The position numbers and the translations under genes are program-made. This document shows, piece by piece, positions 15,144 through 22,655 of a stretch of 31,478 bases of DNA. The stretch spans positions 1-31,478 of the forward strand of contig JAEYVE010000055.1 in NCBI GenBank assembly GCA_023432025.1, given 5' to 3'. This DNA comes from Pseudomonadota bacterium. Lineage in GTDB: Bacteria > Myxococcota_A > Polyangia > Polyangiales > Polyangiaceae. Position 1 is the stretch's first letter. Every line of letters starts with the position of its first letter. The notes beneath the pieces are model-generated. The model was not told the DNA's origin and did no database searches. It was given only the letters and a program-made list of their open reading frames with translations.

Positions 15144-16655
15144 TCAGTCCTTCTGGAACACGCGCACGTAGTCCACCTCGTAGCGGGTCGGAAACGGCGT
15201 GTTCGAAGGGTCGCCGCCGTTGGGCCCGCCGATGGCCAGGTTCACCAAGACGTAGTGCTCTTGCCGGAACGGACTCTGCCCGTCGGGGTTCAGCATGTCG
15301 TCCAAGCGTGTGGAGTTCATGAGCTCGTCGTCCAAGTAGAGCTCGATGGTTTGGTCGTCCCAGTCCATGCGCCACACGTGGAACTTGCGGTCCCAGTCGT
15401 CGTCGCCGAACGACGAGACGAGGCGGTTCACCGAGTCCCACTTGGCTTGCCAACGCGTCGTGGTGCCGGCGGCCACGTTCGCGTGGATGCGTGAGTTGTA
15501 GTGCTCGAGGATGTCGACCTCTCCGCAGGAAGGCCACTCGCCGGCGACGCCCAACGTCCAAAACGCGGGCCAGAGGCCTTGTGCGGCCACGAGACGGCCG
15601 CGCATTTCGATGCGCCCATACCGAAACGAGCGCTTGCCGCGGCTGTGCAAGCTGGACGACGTGTACTCCGCGAACTGGCGCGTTTGCTTCCACGCGTTGC
15701 CGCCGGTGGCGCCGGGATCGTAGTTCGGGTTCGTCTTTCGTTCGCGGCGCCCTTCGATGATGAGGTAACCCGCTTGCACGCTGGCGTTGTCGGGCTGGTA
15801 CCACTGCGCTTCCTCGTTTCGAACGAAGCCCTCCTCGAAGCTCCAGTTGTCGGGATTCGGTGGCCCGTCCACGTCGAACTCGTCCGACCACACCAGGTGA
15901 TAACCTGCGGGAGCCAGAATGGGCCGCGGCTCGGGCGCGCAGTCCGTGGGGGGCGCGGCGTCGCACAGGACGCGCACGTCGGCCCAGTCGGCGTGATCGC
16001 TGCCGTTACCGCCGTCGTCGTTGGCCACGAGGCGGAGCTCGGAGACCCCGCTCACGTCGACGCGAATGGGCAGCGGCTCCGAGCTGCCGGTGAGCACGTC
16101 GCTCTGAAAGAGCCGGTTGCCGTCGCCCCACACCTCGAAGCGCACGGAGCCTTGGGCGCGCATTTCGTCGTCGACGCCTACCGTGGCGGTGAGCTCACGG
16201 CAGCCGCCGGCCAACGCGAACCCGACGTCGGAGGGAGCGTGAACGCCGAGGCCCTTTCGGAAGATGGTGCCGTTCAACGTCAGGGGGCCGCCGTCGTGCG
16301 CGGCGTCTTCGCCGTTGCTTTGGTCCCGTTCGATGGGACCCCATGCATTCGTCGAGTCGTCGAGCTCGCACACGTCGCTCAGCGCCACCGTCCCGGGCCC
16401 GCTCGGCGCCCCGCCGCTGCTCGAGCCGCCGCTGCTCGAGCCGCCGCTGGCTGCGCCCGCGCTATTGCTCACGCCGCCGGAGCCGTTCGTTGCCCCCGAG
16501 CCGGGCGCCGTTCCTCCCGAGCCGCCCGTGTGGGTCGTCGCGCCGCCGCCGCTGTGCGCGCCACCGGAGGCTTCTCCTGGTTCGCTGGCACAAGCTGCGC
16601 CCAGCCAGGCAAGAGCCGCGATGGCGCAAACGGTGATGGACGATCGGGCGCGCAT
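15144..16655 (-). CDS. Exported NPCBM-GH16 endo-beta-glucanase
   Basis: A 503-residue exported glycoside hydrolase. A signal peptide with a weak lipobox (LGAAC, Cys22) is followed by a Gly/Ser/Thr linker (about 28-88, containing GGSSSGGSSSGG). Residues 89-231 form an NPCBM-type carbohydrate-binding domain (WGPIERDQSNGE, LNGTIFRKGLGVHAPS, ADWADVRVLCD). Residues 250-500 are a GH16 domain that begins YHLVWSDEF and holds the catalytic signature GEVDILEHY with nucleophile Glu379, Asp381 and acid/base Glu384. Such enzymes cut beta-1,3/1,4-glucans such as laminarin, lichenan or fungal wall glucan, which suits a predatory or saprophytic soil bacterium. ATG 16655 is chosen as the signal-peptide start; a GTG four codons upstream is possible, and the frame open further upstream belongs to no gene. 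A 15-bp DNA tandem repeat encodes part of the linker. RCC1 lipoprotein follows by 35 bp. Confidence 0.92.
   Translation of the reverse strand: MRARSSITVCAIAALAWLGAACASEPGEASGGAHSGGGATTHTGGSGGTAPGSGATNGSGGVSNSAGAASGGSSSGGSSSGGAPSGPGTVALSDVCELDDSTNAWGPIERDQSNGEDAAHDGGPLTLNGTIFRKGLGVHAPSDVGFALAGGCRELTATVGVDDEMRAQGSVRFEVWGDGNRLFQSDVLTGSSEPLPIRVDVSGVSELRLVANDDGGNGSDHADWADVRVLCDAAPPTDCAPEPRPILAPAGYHLVWSDEFDVDGPPNPDNWSFEEGFVRNEEAQWYQPDNASVQAGYLIIEGRRERKTNPNYDPGATGGNAWKQTRQFAEYTSSSLHSRGKRSFRYGRIEMRGRLVAAQGLWPAFWTLGVAGEWPSCGEVDILEHYNSRIHANVAAGTTTRWQAKWDSVNRLVSSFGDDDWDRKFHVWRMDWDDQTIELYLDDELMNSTRLDDMLNPDGQSPFRQEHYVLVNLAIGGPNGGDPSNTPFPTRYEVDYVRVFQKD
16411..16449. repeat. 15-bp tandem repeat in the GH16 linker
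   Basis: A 15-bp unit (ccgccgctgctcgag) is repeated perfectly at 16411-16425 and 16426-16440, with a partial third copy to 16449. It encodes the GGSSS repeats of the linker and is a likely site of copy-number change. Confidence 0.75.
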
Positions 16656-16942
16656 GGCCCCAAACACTAAGGCGTCTCGACCAGGGCGGCCATGTGTGCG
16701 CCACGCCGATCCTGCCAGAAAGAGCTCGAGCAAAGCGCGGGTCCGCACGCTCGATGAAATGTTGTGACTCGAGCGCATCCGTTCGAGCGCATCCCGAGGG
16801 CAGCGAGCCGCTACGGGCACGAAGCACCGAGCTTTGGTGACCGCGGTCGCAGGGAGCGGCGCCGAGCGCCGCGGAGCAGGCGTCGGCGGACCGCTCGGGC
16901 GCACGGAGCGAAGCAGAGCGCGCCCGGAGATGCCGTGAGCGC
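16656..16942. other. 287-bp intergenic region with duplicated gene end
   Basis: Between the GH16 start and the end of the 32-Cys lipoprotein gene, both on -, no gene is called. A 14-bp-period doublet (TCGAGCGCATCC at 16769-16780 and 16783-16794) and a 43-bp copy of the adjacent gene's 3' end (16846-16888) are its visible contents. It presumably also holds the GH16 promoter, which was not identified. Confidence 0.5.
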
Positions 16943-16988
16943 TCAGTCGCAGGGAGCGGCGCCGAGCGCCGCGGAGCAGGCGTCGGCG
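16846..16988. repeat. 43-bp direct repeat duplicating a gene's 3' end, 100-bp period
   Basis: 16846-16888 is identical to 16946-16988, exactly 100 bp apart. The right copy is the last 43 coding bases of the 32-Cys lipoprotein gene, just before its stop; the left copy lies downstream of the stop on the - strand. Translating the sequence before the left copy gives APERSADACSAALG against ALEDADACSAALG in the gene, so similarity continues beyond the identical block. Confidence 0.9.
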
Positions 16989-18061
16989 TCTTCCAGCGCG
17001 CGCACGGCATGCAGCGTGCGGCACTGCAGCGTGTCGCCGCTTTCGGCCGTTTGCAGCGTGTAGCCGGCGTCGTTTTGGGCGCCGTTGTCTGCGAAGTCTT
17101 CCTCGCAGGCGTCCTCGCATGCTTTTTGGCTCGCGAAGTCGTAGTCCGGATCTTCTGCGCACGCCGCGCCCAAGAGAACGCAGTACGACTCGCAGTTGCC
17201 GGTTTTTCCGTCCTCTGACTCGTAGACGCCGCAGTGGCCGTCGCCGGTGGGGCTCGCGTGTGGGCAATGCGTGTCCGGATCCGTCGCCGCGCTGGCGGCG
17301 TGGTACTTGCGGCAGCCCACGGTGTTTTGCGTGGTATCGCCCAGGGTACCGGGGTCGAGCGCCTCACACGTGGCCAGACACTGCTCTTGGCTCTCGTAGA
17401 CCGTGTTTTCGTCCGTGCACGTCGCCGCTACGAGCCGGCAGTAGTCGCGGCACTTGGGCTCTTCTTTGGCCGCGGGCAAGCAGAGCGCGCGCGGGTTGAA
17501 GGCGGCGTGTTCGCAGTGGACGGGGTCGCGGAGGGCGGCGCCGACGTGAATGAGGCGGCATTCGAGCGTGTCGGTGGAGTAGTCCCCGTTCACGTCGAAG
17601 TGCTTTTGGTCGAGGAGGCCCGCGCAGCGGGCCGTGCACTCGCCGTCGATGGCCGCGAAGTCGGCCGGGCAGGCTTGCTCCAGAAGGCCGCACCACGCGT
17701 CGCAGTCGCTACCGCAGCGGTTGCCGCCGCCCGGACCCGCGCGAAAACAGTGGGAGCCGGCTTCGCCGGGCCGAGCCGCTTCTTTCGCCTCGAACAGGCG
17801 GCACGCCACGGTGTTTCCTTCGGGCTCGAGCGGGTCTCCCGGATCGAGCGCAGCGCACACGTCCAAGCACACCTCGCGTGACTTGTAGACGGTGAGCGTG
17901 CCGGTGCAGTTCGACATCACCGTGTCGCAGTACTCCACGCACTGGGCGCTGACGCCGTCCTTGTCGAGCGTGCGCTCCTCGATGTCCGCCAGTGTTTGAC
18001 AGCCGAAGGCGCCGCTCAGCGCCGCGCAGGTGAGCCCCAAAAAAAGTCCGAGAGCGCGCAT
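16943..18061 (-). CDS. Exported protein with four 8-Cys modules
   Basis: A 372-residue protein. The signal peptide ends at GAFGC (Cys21), a plausible but imperfect lipobox. Four tandem modules of about 75-90 residues follow, each with eight Cys in the order C-x3-C-x6-C-x10-13-C-x3-C-(17-26)-C-x14-16-C-x8-10-C. The sixth Cys is always followed by Arg (CRLFEA, CRLIHV, CRKYHA, CRTLHA). Modules 1 and 3 also share a Val-Tyr segment, a CL..C pair, LDPG and NTV. The 32 module cysteines imply a disulfide-rich extracytoplasmic fold; the function is unknown. The start ATG (18061) overlaps the stop TAA of the TPR/PEGA gene by one base (TAATG), indicating translational coupling. The 3' end is duplicated 100 bp downstream. 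Longer in-frame extensions upstream belong to other genes. Confidence 0.85.
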   Translation of the reverse strand: MRALGLFLGLTCAALSGAFGCQTLADIEERTLDKDGVSAQCVEYCDTVMSNCTGTLTVYKSREVCLDVCAALDPGDPLEPEGNTVACRLFEAKEAARPGEAGSHCFRAGPGGGNRCGSDCDAWCGLLEQACPADFAAIDGECTARCAGLLDQKHFDVNGDYSTDTLECRLIHVGAALRDPVHCEHAAFNPRALCLPAAKEEPKCRDYCRLVAATCTDENTVYESQEQCLATCEALDPGTLGDTTQNTVGCRKYHAASAATDPDTHCPHASPTGDGHCGVYESEDGKTGNCESYCVLLGAACAEDPDYDFASQKACEDACEEDFADNGAQNDAGYTLQTAESGDTLQCRTLHAVRALEDADACSAALGAAPCD

Positions 18062-19137
18062 TAGAACGTTCCTCCGAGCCCGAGAGCGCCGCCGCCCACC
18101 GTGGGACGCACCTCGAGACGCTCGAGCCGTGGGCTGGCCCAGCTCTTGGTGCGAGGCGCGGCCGCCGCGTTCGTTTTTTCCGGCTCTGGCGCGGTGAAGT
18201 AGAGCACCGCGCCGCCGACGACGCCGAGCCCGCCGACGATGAACGCGATGTTGGAAATGTTGGCGGCGTCCACCGCATCGCTCGACGAATCCACGCCGCT
18301 TTGATTGGGGCAGCGGGAGCCGTCGCAGTTCTGAGCGAGCGCGTCGTCGTTTTTGTTCAGAGCGCGGATGCCGAAGAAGGTTCCGACGCCGAGCCCCACC
18401 ACGCCGAGCCCGGCGAGCGCGATGCCCGCGGTGCGCTGCACACTGCCGCGATTTTCGTCTTCCGCGGTGGCGAGCAGTGCGTTTTCGGTCGACAGCGCGC
18501 CGCTCGTCGTAGCGGGCGCGGGCGCCGGTGCGGGTTCGGCCTGGGCGGCGCGCGCGAGGGCCGGAACGGCGATGCTCGCGCTTTGCGCTTCGCCAGAGAC
18601 GGTGATGGACGTCGAAAACGAGAGGTAGCCCGGCGCGCGAGCTTCGATGACGTGCTCCCCTGGATCGACCGGGAGCCCCGAGCCCCACAGCGCCGATTGA
18701 ACGGCCTTGCCGTTGTCGGTGATTTCCAAGCCTTCGATGCGCTGGGCCTCGGGGGCCACGTTCAACGTCAGCTTGTTCAGCTTGGGGGTGAGCCGTGCGG
18801 CGCGCTCGGAGCCCACGTTGGCGCGCTCCGTTTGACCCGCGGCTTGGGCTTGCGAAGCGGCTTCACGAAAGGTCGCCCACGCGCTCGCCGTGCGGCCCAG
18901 CTTTTCGTAGGCCTCGGCCAGGTAGAGCAGGGTTCCAATGCCGGGATCGATGCGCTGGCTCGCCTCCAGGCGCTGGCTGGCCTCGAGGTAGCTGCCTTGT
19001 TTGAGCAGCGTGACGCCGTCGTCGAAGAGCGCCTCTGCCGCAGCCTTGTCGCTGGCGCTTTGGGCCCACGCGGCGCCGGGCAACGTGAGCAGTGCAGCGC
19101 TCAAGAGAGCGCGCGTCAGAATTTTCGCCGGTCGCAT
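18061..19137 (-). CDS. TPR and PEGA-like envelope protein
   Basis: A 358-residue protein with a signal peptide (cleavage likely after AWA, residue 25). Residues about 28-120 form TPR-like helices (AEALFDDGVTLLKQGSYLEA, GTLLYLAEAYEKLGRTASAW). A PEGA-like beta domain follows (about 125-195, LPVDPGEHVIEARAPGYLSF). An Ala/Pro linker precedes two hydrophobic Gly-rich segments (about 236-258 and 292-313, both containing GLGVVG) separated by a loop with two Cys. The C-terminus is soluble. This architecture is frequent beside Hanks kinases in myxobacteria, where it is thought to work in envelope signalling. The ATG at 19137, 21 bp after the kinase stop, is preferred to a TTG at 19158, because it gives a normal signal peptide. 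It overlaps the following Cys-module gene by one base. Confidence 0.85.
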   Translation of the reverse strand: MRPAKILTRALLSAALLTLPGAAWAQSASDKAAAEALFDDGVTLLKQGSYLEASQRLEASQRIDPGIGTLLYLAEAYEKLGRTASAWATFREAASQAQAAGQTERANVGSERAARLTPKLNKLTLNVAPEAQRIEGLEITDNGKAVQSALWGSGLPVDPGEHVIEARAPGYLSFSTSITVSGEAQSASIAVPALARAAQAEPAPAPAPATTSGALSTENALLATAEDENRGSVQRTAGIALAGLGVVGLGVGTFFGIRALNKNDDALAQNCDGSRCPNQSGVDSSSDAVDAANISNIAFIVGGLGVVGGAVLYFTAPEPEKTNAAAAPRTKSWASPRLERLEVRPTVGGGALGLGGTF

Positions 19138-19158
19138 CGGGCGCGTACTGTAACGCAA

Positions 19159-20715
19159 CTACCTGCGACCACCGAAGTTGATGATGTCCTCGGCGCTGGA
19201 AGCGGGCTTGGCAGGGACGCTCGTGGGCGCCGCTGGCGCGCTCGGACGCACGGTCGTCGCCTTGACGGGACGGACGGGGCGAATCGAGCTGGACGAAAGC
19301 CCGGGGGCGGGGGCGCTCGCCGGGGGCGCGGCGGAGTCCACGACCGACTCACCGGCAGTCGTCGTGGCAGACGAGTCCGCCGAGTCCGCGCTCGGGGCGA
19401 TTTCTGCGCTCGGGCTGGCTTGGGGCGAGCTATCTACCCGAGCGGGGGCGACTGGCTCCGACGCTGCGGGGGCGCTGGGCGCGTTCGTTTCGGGCCGACC
19501 TGTCTCCGCGCTGGCGGCCTCCAGGTCGGTCTGGTTGGCGGAGCTGGACGGCCAAAACGCAAACGCTGCCGCTGCCACGAGCGCCGCTGTGCCGAGCCCG
19601 AGCCACAGCTTGAAGCGACCGGGTGAGGCGCCTTCGCCCGTGCGACCCCACGACGCCGCGGTTTGGCTCGCCATGGTTTGCGCGTGTTTGGGCTCGGGCG
19701 CTACCGCGGTGGCAGGGGTGCTTTGAAGCGTACCGGTGTGCAGCCCGCCGGAAGCCGAGCTACCGACGAACGACCCCAGCTCGACCGAGATGGGCGCGGA
19801 GAACGGCGCGCTCGGCAAGCTGCTGCGACCGCTGCCGAGCGCGAGCGGGCACGCCTTGATGAGCGCCGCGGTGAGCTCCGGGGCGCTCGAGAGGCGCTGA
19901 TCGACCGGTCGCGTGAGGCAATGCATCACCACGTCGTTCAGCGACGGGGGCACGTCCGGGCGCAGCTCGCGCAGCGGCTGCACGTCTGTCGTGAGGAGCA
20001 GGTTGCAAAGCTGCGGAAGCGACTCCGCCGGGTACGGAGGCCGCCCCGTCAAGAGCTCGTACAAGATGGCGCCCAGCGACCAAATGTCGGCGCGCGCGTC
20101 GACGTCCCGCGCCGACTGCATTTGCTCGGGCGCCATGTACAGCGGCGAGCCGATCCACGCCGAGGTGCGCGTGAGGCTGAGCTGCTCTCCTCCGGTGGTG
20201 CCGTTCATGGACTTGGAGATGCCGAAGTCCAGCACTTTGATGCGGCGAATGCCGTCCGGGCGCCTCGCGAGGTAGAGGTTGGCGGGCTTGAGATCGCGAT
20301 GCACGATGCCCGTGGCGTGCGCTTGCGTGATGGCGTCCAGCGCTTCCAGCAAGTAGCGCACGGCCGTTTCGGTGGGGAGCTGTCCCTGTTGACGGAGCTC
20401 TTCGGCCAAGTCGTGGCCGTCCAAGTACTCCATCACCATGTAGCGCTCGCCCGAGTCGAGCACTCCGACGTCCAAGACGCGCACGACGTGCTCGCTTTGG
20501 ATCTTGGCGGCGGCGCGCGCTTCTCTGCGGAACCGCTCGGAGCCTTCTACGTTGCGCGCGACGTCGTCCAAGAGAAACTTGACGGCGACGGGCTGATCGA
20601 GCTCGAGGTGGTGCGCGGCCACTACGATGCCCATGCCACCTTCGCCAAGCACGCGATCCACGCGGTACTTGCCCGCGAAGGTCGCGCCAAAGGGGACCGG
20701 GCTTTGAAACGTCAC
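19159..20715 (-). CDS. Membrane Ser/Thr protein kinase (Hanks type)
   Basis: A 518-residue kinase. The catalytic domain (about 16-290) has all key elements: Gly loop GEGGMG (24-29), Lys46 in VAVKFL, Glu65, HRDLKPAN (His139, Arg140, Asp141), DFG (Asp163) and APE (195-197). The GMG glycine loop and HRDLKPAN resemble the PknB/Pkn families. A Ser/Pro-rich juxtamembrane region leads to one membrane helix (about 368-390). The remaining 125 residues are Ala/Ser/Pro/Thr-rich and should lie in the periplasm; no sensor fold is recognisable. The start is a GTG at 20715, chosen because the kinase domain begins 15 residues later. It is followed after 21 bp by the TPR/PEGA gene and preceded by a second kinase gene in the same direction (149-bp gap). 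Confidence 0.93.
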   Translation of the reverse strand: MTFQSPVPFGATFAGKYRVDRVLGEGGMGIVVAAHHLELDQPVAVKFLLDDVARNVEGSERFRREARAAAKIQSEHVVRVLDVGVLDSGERYMVMEYLDGHDLAEELRQQGQLPTETAVRYLLEALDAITQAHATGIVHRDLKPANLYLARRPDGIRRIKVLDFGISKSMNGTTGGEQLSLTRTSAWIGSPLYMAPEQMQSARDVDARADIWSLGAILYELLTGRPPYPAESLPQLCNLLLTTDVQPLRELRPDVPPSLNDVVMHCLTRPVDQRLSSAPELTAALIKACPLALGSGRSSLPSAPFSAPISVELGSFVGSSASGGLHTGTLQSTPATAVAPEPKHAQTMASQTAASWGRTGEGASPGRFKLWLGLGTAALVAAAAFAFWPSSSANQTDLEAASAETGRPETNAPSAPAASEPVAPARVDSSPQASPSAEIAPSADSADSSATTTAGESVVDSAAPPASAPAPGLSSSSIRPVRPVKATTVRPSAPAAPTSVPAKPASSAEDIINFGGRR

Positions 20716-20783
20716 GGCTGGTCTAGACTACCCGACTTCGGGGCGAGGGAACGAGTTGCTGACGGAGGAGGGCGCTTTCGGCG

Positions 20784-20798
20784 GTGAGCCGTGCTCAC
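20784..20798 (-). terminator. Small hairpin between the two kinase genes
   Basis: GTGAGC (20784-20789) and GCTCAC (20793-20798) form a perfect 6-bp stem with a 3-nt loop, in the 149-bp gap. It could attenuate transcription from the upstream kinase gene into the operon, but no T tract follows. Confidence 0.3.
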
Positions 20799-20864
20799 GA
20801 GGCGCCCGTCCGCGGGGGTGGGGCTTACGGTGGGAGGTGGGTCCGGGTTTCCGTCGAGAGGGGA

Positions 20865-22421
20865 CTACTGACAGGGACGCAGAATTTTTAGGCCATCGAC
20901 GACCACCTCGCAGAGAGCCGCGCCCTGCTGGGGAGCGGCCTTGGGGGCGGGGGCCGCTGTTTTTCGCCGCGCGGGCGCGGGACGGAGCGCGATGGTGACG
21001 TTTTGGTCACGCTGGGCGAGCACCTTGGCTTCCCCCCGACGCTCGGCGAGCTGGGCCGTCAGCACCAGCGTTTCATTGGGGTTCGCGAGCACGTCGCACG
21101 GCGCGCTGTCACAGACTTGAAACCCGTCCTTGTGGATGACAGCCCCGGGCGGGTCCGTGACGACGCGTAGGGTGACTCGCTCGGCGCTGCCGCTCGAAGA
21201 CGCGTGGGCGAAAGGGGCCACGGCCGCAGCGGCGCTCGCGGAGGGGGCAGCGGCGTGCGCTCCCTCCGGCAAGTTTTGCAGAGCGACGGCGGGGCGCTCC
21301 GCGGCGCTTTCAGTGACGGCGTAGGCCGCGCCGAGTGCGATGGCGACGACGGCAAACGCTACGCCGACCCAGAGTCCGCGACGTGTGCCTTTTGCGGTGG
21401 GTACATCGTCCGCCGCGGTGAGCGGTGTGCCGTTTACCTGTGTCACGGCGGGAGACGAGGCCGCGCTGGGTGAAGAGGTGGGCCCGCTGCGCACCTTCCA
21501 GGCGCTTTGGGAGGCGCGCTCCGAGCGCAGAGCGCTCGCCTCCGGCACCGCGAGCAGCGCCTCGGCGAACTCGCGCATGGACGCGAAACGCGCGGCAGGG
21601 TCCTTGGCCAAGGCGCGGCGCATCGCCTCTTCGAGCTCGGAAGAAACGACGAGCCCCGGACTCACTTCGGAGAGACGCGGCACGGCGAAGAGCACGTGGC
21701 GATTGAGCACCTCGAGGAAACTCTGCCCGGTAAAGGGCACCGCGCCGGTCAAGAGCTCGAAAAGGATGACGCCGGTTGCGTAAATGTCGCTGCGCGCGTC
21801 GGCTTCTTTGCCCTGCGCTTGCTCGGGGGCCATGTACTCGGGCGTGCCGAAAATCACGCCGGTCTTGGTGAGGCGCCGCCGCGAGGTGGTGTCGTTGGGC
21901 GCGCCGGGGTCGTCGTTTTCGCGTAGGCGCGCGATGCCGAAGTCCACGATTTTCACGATGGGTGGACCGTGGCCTACGCCGTGCAAAAAGACGTTGTCCG
22001 GCTTCATGTCGCGGTGCACGACGCCCGCCGCGTGCGCCGCGTCCATGGCCCGGCAAACTTGCAAAAGCACTTCGAGCGCGAGCGCCGGGCGAAGCGGCCC
22101 CTGTTTTTCCAGGAGCGCGCCCAGGTCGTAGCCCTCGAGCAGCTCCATGGCGATGTACGTGCTGCCGTCCGTGAGCTCGCCGAAATCGAAGACTTCCAGC
22201 ACGCCGGGGTGCTTGATGCGGGAGGCGCTGATGGCCTCCTGCTGGAACCGGAGCGCAATGTCGCGCTTCTTGGAGTACTCGGGGCGCAGCACCTTGAGCG
22301 CGACGCGCTTTTGGATGGCGATGTGCTCGGCCAAATACACCTGACCCATGCCGCCGACACCGATGACGCTCAAGATTCGGTAGCGACCCGAAACGAGTTG
22401 GCCAATCAAAGAAGCATCCAT
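20865..22421 (-). CDS. Membrane Ser/Thr protein kinase with PEGA-like tail
   Basis: A 518-residue Hanks-type kinase. Catalytic elements are complete: Gly loop GVGGMG (21-26), Lys43 in VALKVL, Glu62, HRDMKPDN (His136, Arg137, Asp138), DFG (Asp160), APE (198-200). After a Ser/Ala/Pro-rich linker, a membrane helix (about 347-368) leads to an extracytoplasmic part that contains a PEGA-like domain (about 400-470, LRVVTDPPGAVIHKDG, with a Cys pair in VCDSAPCDV) and a final basic stretch ending in another Cys pair. PEGA domains are usual outside the membrane in bacterial surface and signalling proteins. The start ATG at 22421 (MDASLIGQLVSGRYRI) is the family start; a longer open frame upstream is not coding. 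It heads the kinase/TPR/Cys-module group and diverges from tyrA. Confidence 0.93.
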   Translation of the reverse strand: MDASLIGQLVSGRYRILSVIGVGGMGQVYLAEHIAIQKRVALKVLRPEYSKKRDIALRFQQEAISASRIKHPGVLEVFDFGELTDGSTYIAMELLEGYDLGALLEKQGPLRPALALEVLLQVCRAMDAAHAAGVVHRDMKPDNVFLHGVGHGPPIVKIVDFGIARLRENDDPGAPNDTTSRRRLTKTGVIFGTPEYMAPEQAQGKEADARSDIYATGVILFELLTGAVPFTGQSFLEVLNRHVLFAVPRLSEVSPGLVVSSELEEAMRRALAKDPAARFASMREFAEALLAVPEASALRSERASQSAWKVRSGPTSSPSAASSPAVTQVNGTPLTAADDVPTAKGTRRGLWVGVAFAVVAIALGAAYAVTESAAERPAVALQNLPEGAHAAAPSASAAAAVAPFAHASSSGSAERVTLRVVTDPPGAVIHKDGFQVCDSAPCDVLANPNETLVLTAQLAERRGEAKVLAQRDQNVTIALRPAPARRKTAAPAPKAAPQQGAALCEVVVDGLKILRPCQ

Positions 22422-22655
22422 CGGCAGACAGCGAGTACGAGCTCCGTGAACCGAGCTGACTTCGTGAGTTTCGGGCGGGGAAAGGCGGCGGGCGACCGAC
22501 GGTTTGCTCGGAGCCCGGCGGTGTTGGACTGCGCCGACGAGCACGGTTCGTGAACGCCAGCGGTGTGGCCCGAACGATAGCCCTTGTGGCGGGGACGGGC
22601 CACAGCGCAAGGCGCTTGCTTGCAGGGGGTCCGTCGTGGCACGTCCCAGGCGCGC

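Noticed and set aside
13522..15171. 549-residue + strand frame covering the rnr end and the RCC1 gene
   Set aside because: It is antisense to seven well-formed RCC1 repeats and out of frame with rnr; its composition is that of a shadow frame.
16656..17267. Upstream extension of the GH16 frame to 17267
   Set aside because: The added residues lie over the Cys-module gene in another frame and would bury the signal peptide inside the protein.
18062..18688. Upstream extension of the Cys-module gene to 18688
   Set aside because: It overlaps the TPR/PEGA gene in another frame; the signal peptide and TAATG overlap fix the start at 18061.
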